NCBI GenBank assembly: GCA_030531025.1 | Contig: JAUMTV010000076.1 | Span: 1 to 15,277 of the forward strand | Reading direction: 5' to 3' | From: Turicibacter sp. | GTDB lineage: Bacteria > Bacillota > Bacilli > MOL361 > Turicibacteraceae | Length of the DNA stretch: 15,277 bases | Shown here: positions 14,493 to 15,277 of the stretch, one piece after another | How the letters are laid out: each line of letters begins with the position of its first letter | How positions within the stretch are numbered: position 1 is the stretch's first letter | Notes under the pieces: model-generated | Seen by the model: only the letters and a program-made list of their open reading frames with translations | What the model was told of the DNA's origin: nothing | Databases searched by the model: none | Position numbers and translations under genes: made by a program

Positions 14493-14510
14493 TAGATATT
14501 AACATTATGA

Positions 14511-14543
14511 GACTTTCTCAATTTTTTGAGAAAGTCTTTTTTT
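14511..14543 (+). terminator. Intrinsic terminator after pgi
   Basis: A perfect 10-bp stem GACTTTCTCA (14511-14520) / TGAGAAAGTC (14527-14536), loop ATTTTT, then seven T. Confidence 0.95.
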
Positions 14544-14794
14544 GTTTCTAAATTCTTTTTATTTGATAAGAAAAGCATAGTTAATTACTGTAACAACCTT
14601 TAATTTTAAATGGAGTATCTTTTTAAACATAATCAAAGTAGCTTCTTCTTACTTAGAAGTGATATAGAGAGTAGTTGATTTTTTAACAGTTTATCAAATC
14701 ATCTGATCTTAGTTCTATTTTGATTTCATTTCACCTATACGCAGTAAAATATATGTATTTATAAATAAAAACTATATTCATGAGGTTATTGTTA
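14544..14794. other. AT-rich spacer with no gene found
   Basis: About 250 bases after the pgi terminator. I found no ORF with a plausible start, no tRNA-like cloverleaf and no repeat longer than a few bases here. Confidence 0.6.
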
Positions 14795-14829
14795 CAAAAA
14801 AAGAGAACAAACTATGTTTGTTCTTTTTT
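14795..14829. terminator. Terminator-like hairpin, T-runs on both strands
   Basis: Stem GAACAAAC (14805-14812) / GTTTGTTC (14816-14823) with loop TAT, an A-run before it and six T after it. On the minus strand it would close the 35-codon ORF at 14844-14951. On the plus strand nothing obvious precedes it. Confidence 0.72.
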
Positions 14830-14843
14830 GATAAAAAATGGAT

Positions 14844-14951
14844 TTATGATGCTTTTGTAATAGAATCATTAATTTGTTCTTTAATCCATTCATAGGCTAA
14901 TCTAAAATCTGAATTAGATTTATATATAGAAACAGAAAGGTATTTCATCAT
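14844..14951 (-). CDS. Doubtful 35-residue ORF or gene remnant
   Basis: Starts MMKYLSVSIYKSNSDF, continues RLAYEWIKEQINDSI and ends TKAS with TAA. No Shine-Dalgarno site lies before the start, and the frame is closed five codons further upstream. A terminator-like hairpin follows. It may be the tail of a decayed gene or chance. No family recognised. Confidence 0.2.
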   Translation of the reverse strand: MMKYLSVSIYKSNSDFRLAYEWIKEQINDSITKAS

Positions 14952-15000
14952 GCTACAGCAATCTTAGTTGGTAAACCGCTTGAATACTAAAGCATCCTAT

Positions 15001-15043
15001 AGTCCAGATAAAAGTTTTTATGGGTGAAAAACTTATCTGGACT
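15001..15043. repeat. Long inverted repeat at the end of a small ORF
   Basis: Left arm 15001-15019 and right arm 15027-15043 pair over 17 bp (AGTCCAGATA and GTTTTT blocks with their complements), with one 2-base bulge and a 7-base loop. The first base of the right arm's outer end is part of the stop codon of the minus-strand ORF. No T-run follows on the minus strand, so it is either an atypical terminator, an mRNA-stabilising hairpin or a small mobile-repeat remnant. Confidence 0.7.
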
Positions 15044-15189
15044 TATATAGTTTCTATTTTTAATTCATTTAATACTCCAGCAATCCAAGTTTGATCTCTA
15101 AACTTTAATGTTGCAACTTGGGTACCACAGTCATATATTTTATATCTAGTAATGCAATCACTTGTTTTTTCGTATGCCTCTAGAATCAT
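15043..15189 (-). CDS. Small hypothetical protein, 48 residues
   Basis: Begins MILEAYEKTSDCITRYKIYD, has two cysteines and a TLKFRDQTWIAG stretch, and ends in a short LNELKIE helix. It looks like a small mixed alpha/beta soluble peptide. I recognise no family. In its favour, AGGGGGAAGTGG stands just before the ATG, the best ribosome binding site in this gene-poor stretch. TATAGT and TACAAT hexamers lie upstream at 15220-15230, without a good -35. A perfect-looking hairpin begins at its stop codon. It could be a real small gene or the intact start of a truncated one. Confidence 0.45.
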   Translation of the reverse strand: MILEAYEKTSDCITRYKIYDCGTQVATLKFRDQTWIAGVLNELKIETI

Positions 15190-15277
15190 TCCACTTCCCC
15201 CTTCTATTAGCTTAGATAAATTGTACTATATATAAACAGAAATAAAATCTACATTTATCACGACACACTAAATGTTT

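Noticed and set aside
14930..14989. Plus-strand tail reading ATAILVGKPLEY then stop
   Set aside because: The frame is closed shortly upstream by TGA, has no start with a ribosome binding site, and matches no family I can name.

Overview
The window looks like the chromosome of a low-GC, spore-forming Firmicute. Codons and spacers are AT-rich, Shine-Dalgarno sites are strong, and two genes belong to sporulation families (yunB, yutH). The gene set from about 4.7 kb to 14.5 kb (yunB, yutD, yutF, dapF, yutI, yutH, yutG/pgpA, yuiD, yumC, yugI, pgi) is one that is also clustered in Bacillus subtilis, in a rearranged order. The proteins are clearly not Bacillus itself. A Turicibacter-like member of the Bacilli/Erysipelotrichia neighbourhood is my best guess, from gene content only.

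Region 1 (1-4.4 kb, minus strand) is a small carbohydrate and transport block. It reads, in transcription order, a possible 29-codon leader ORF, a cytoplasmic GH13 neopullulanase/cyclomaltodextrinase-type glucosidase, a MATE-family efflux transporter broken by one in-frame TGA, and a LacI-family repressor with its own clear sigma-A promoter. The natural reading is that the repressor controls the glucosidase, but no operator is proven.

Region 2 (4.39-4.73 kb) is a non-coding spacer between the divergent glucosidase and yunB. It holds three related units of about 49 bp (a GGA-type start, a short perfect hairpin in two of the three, then a GGG-CCC block) and a cre-like LacI/CcpA operator. I do not recognise the tandem element as a named riboswitch or operator.

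Region 3 (4.73-14.5 kb) is housekeeping and sporulation. It runs yunB | yutD-yutF | cof-type phosphatase | dapF (minus) | yutI (NifU) | yutH (minus) | pgpA-yuiD | yumC | a second, active-site-less yuiD copy | yugI-pgi. Most units are separated by strong hairpin-T-run terminators, several of them bidirectional between convergent genes. Themes are peptidoglycan/lysine supply (dapF), Fe-S assembly (yutI), ferredoxin reduction (yumC), phospholipid and polyprenyl-type phosphatases (pgpA, yuiD), glycolysis (pgi) and spore formation.

Region 4 (14.54-15.28 kb) is AT-rich and nearly gene-free. It holds a terminator-like hairpin, a 35-codon ORF of doubtful reality, a long inverted repeat, and a 48-codon ORF with a strong ribosome binding site.

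The points most worth a second look are the catalytically dead YuiD paralogue flanking yumC, the tandem hairpin element upstream of yunB, the altered signature residues of DapF, and the single in-frame TGA in the MATE gene in a window where no intact gene ends in TGA. I found no CRISPR array, tRNA, rRNA, IS element or phage module.
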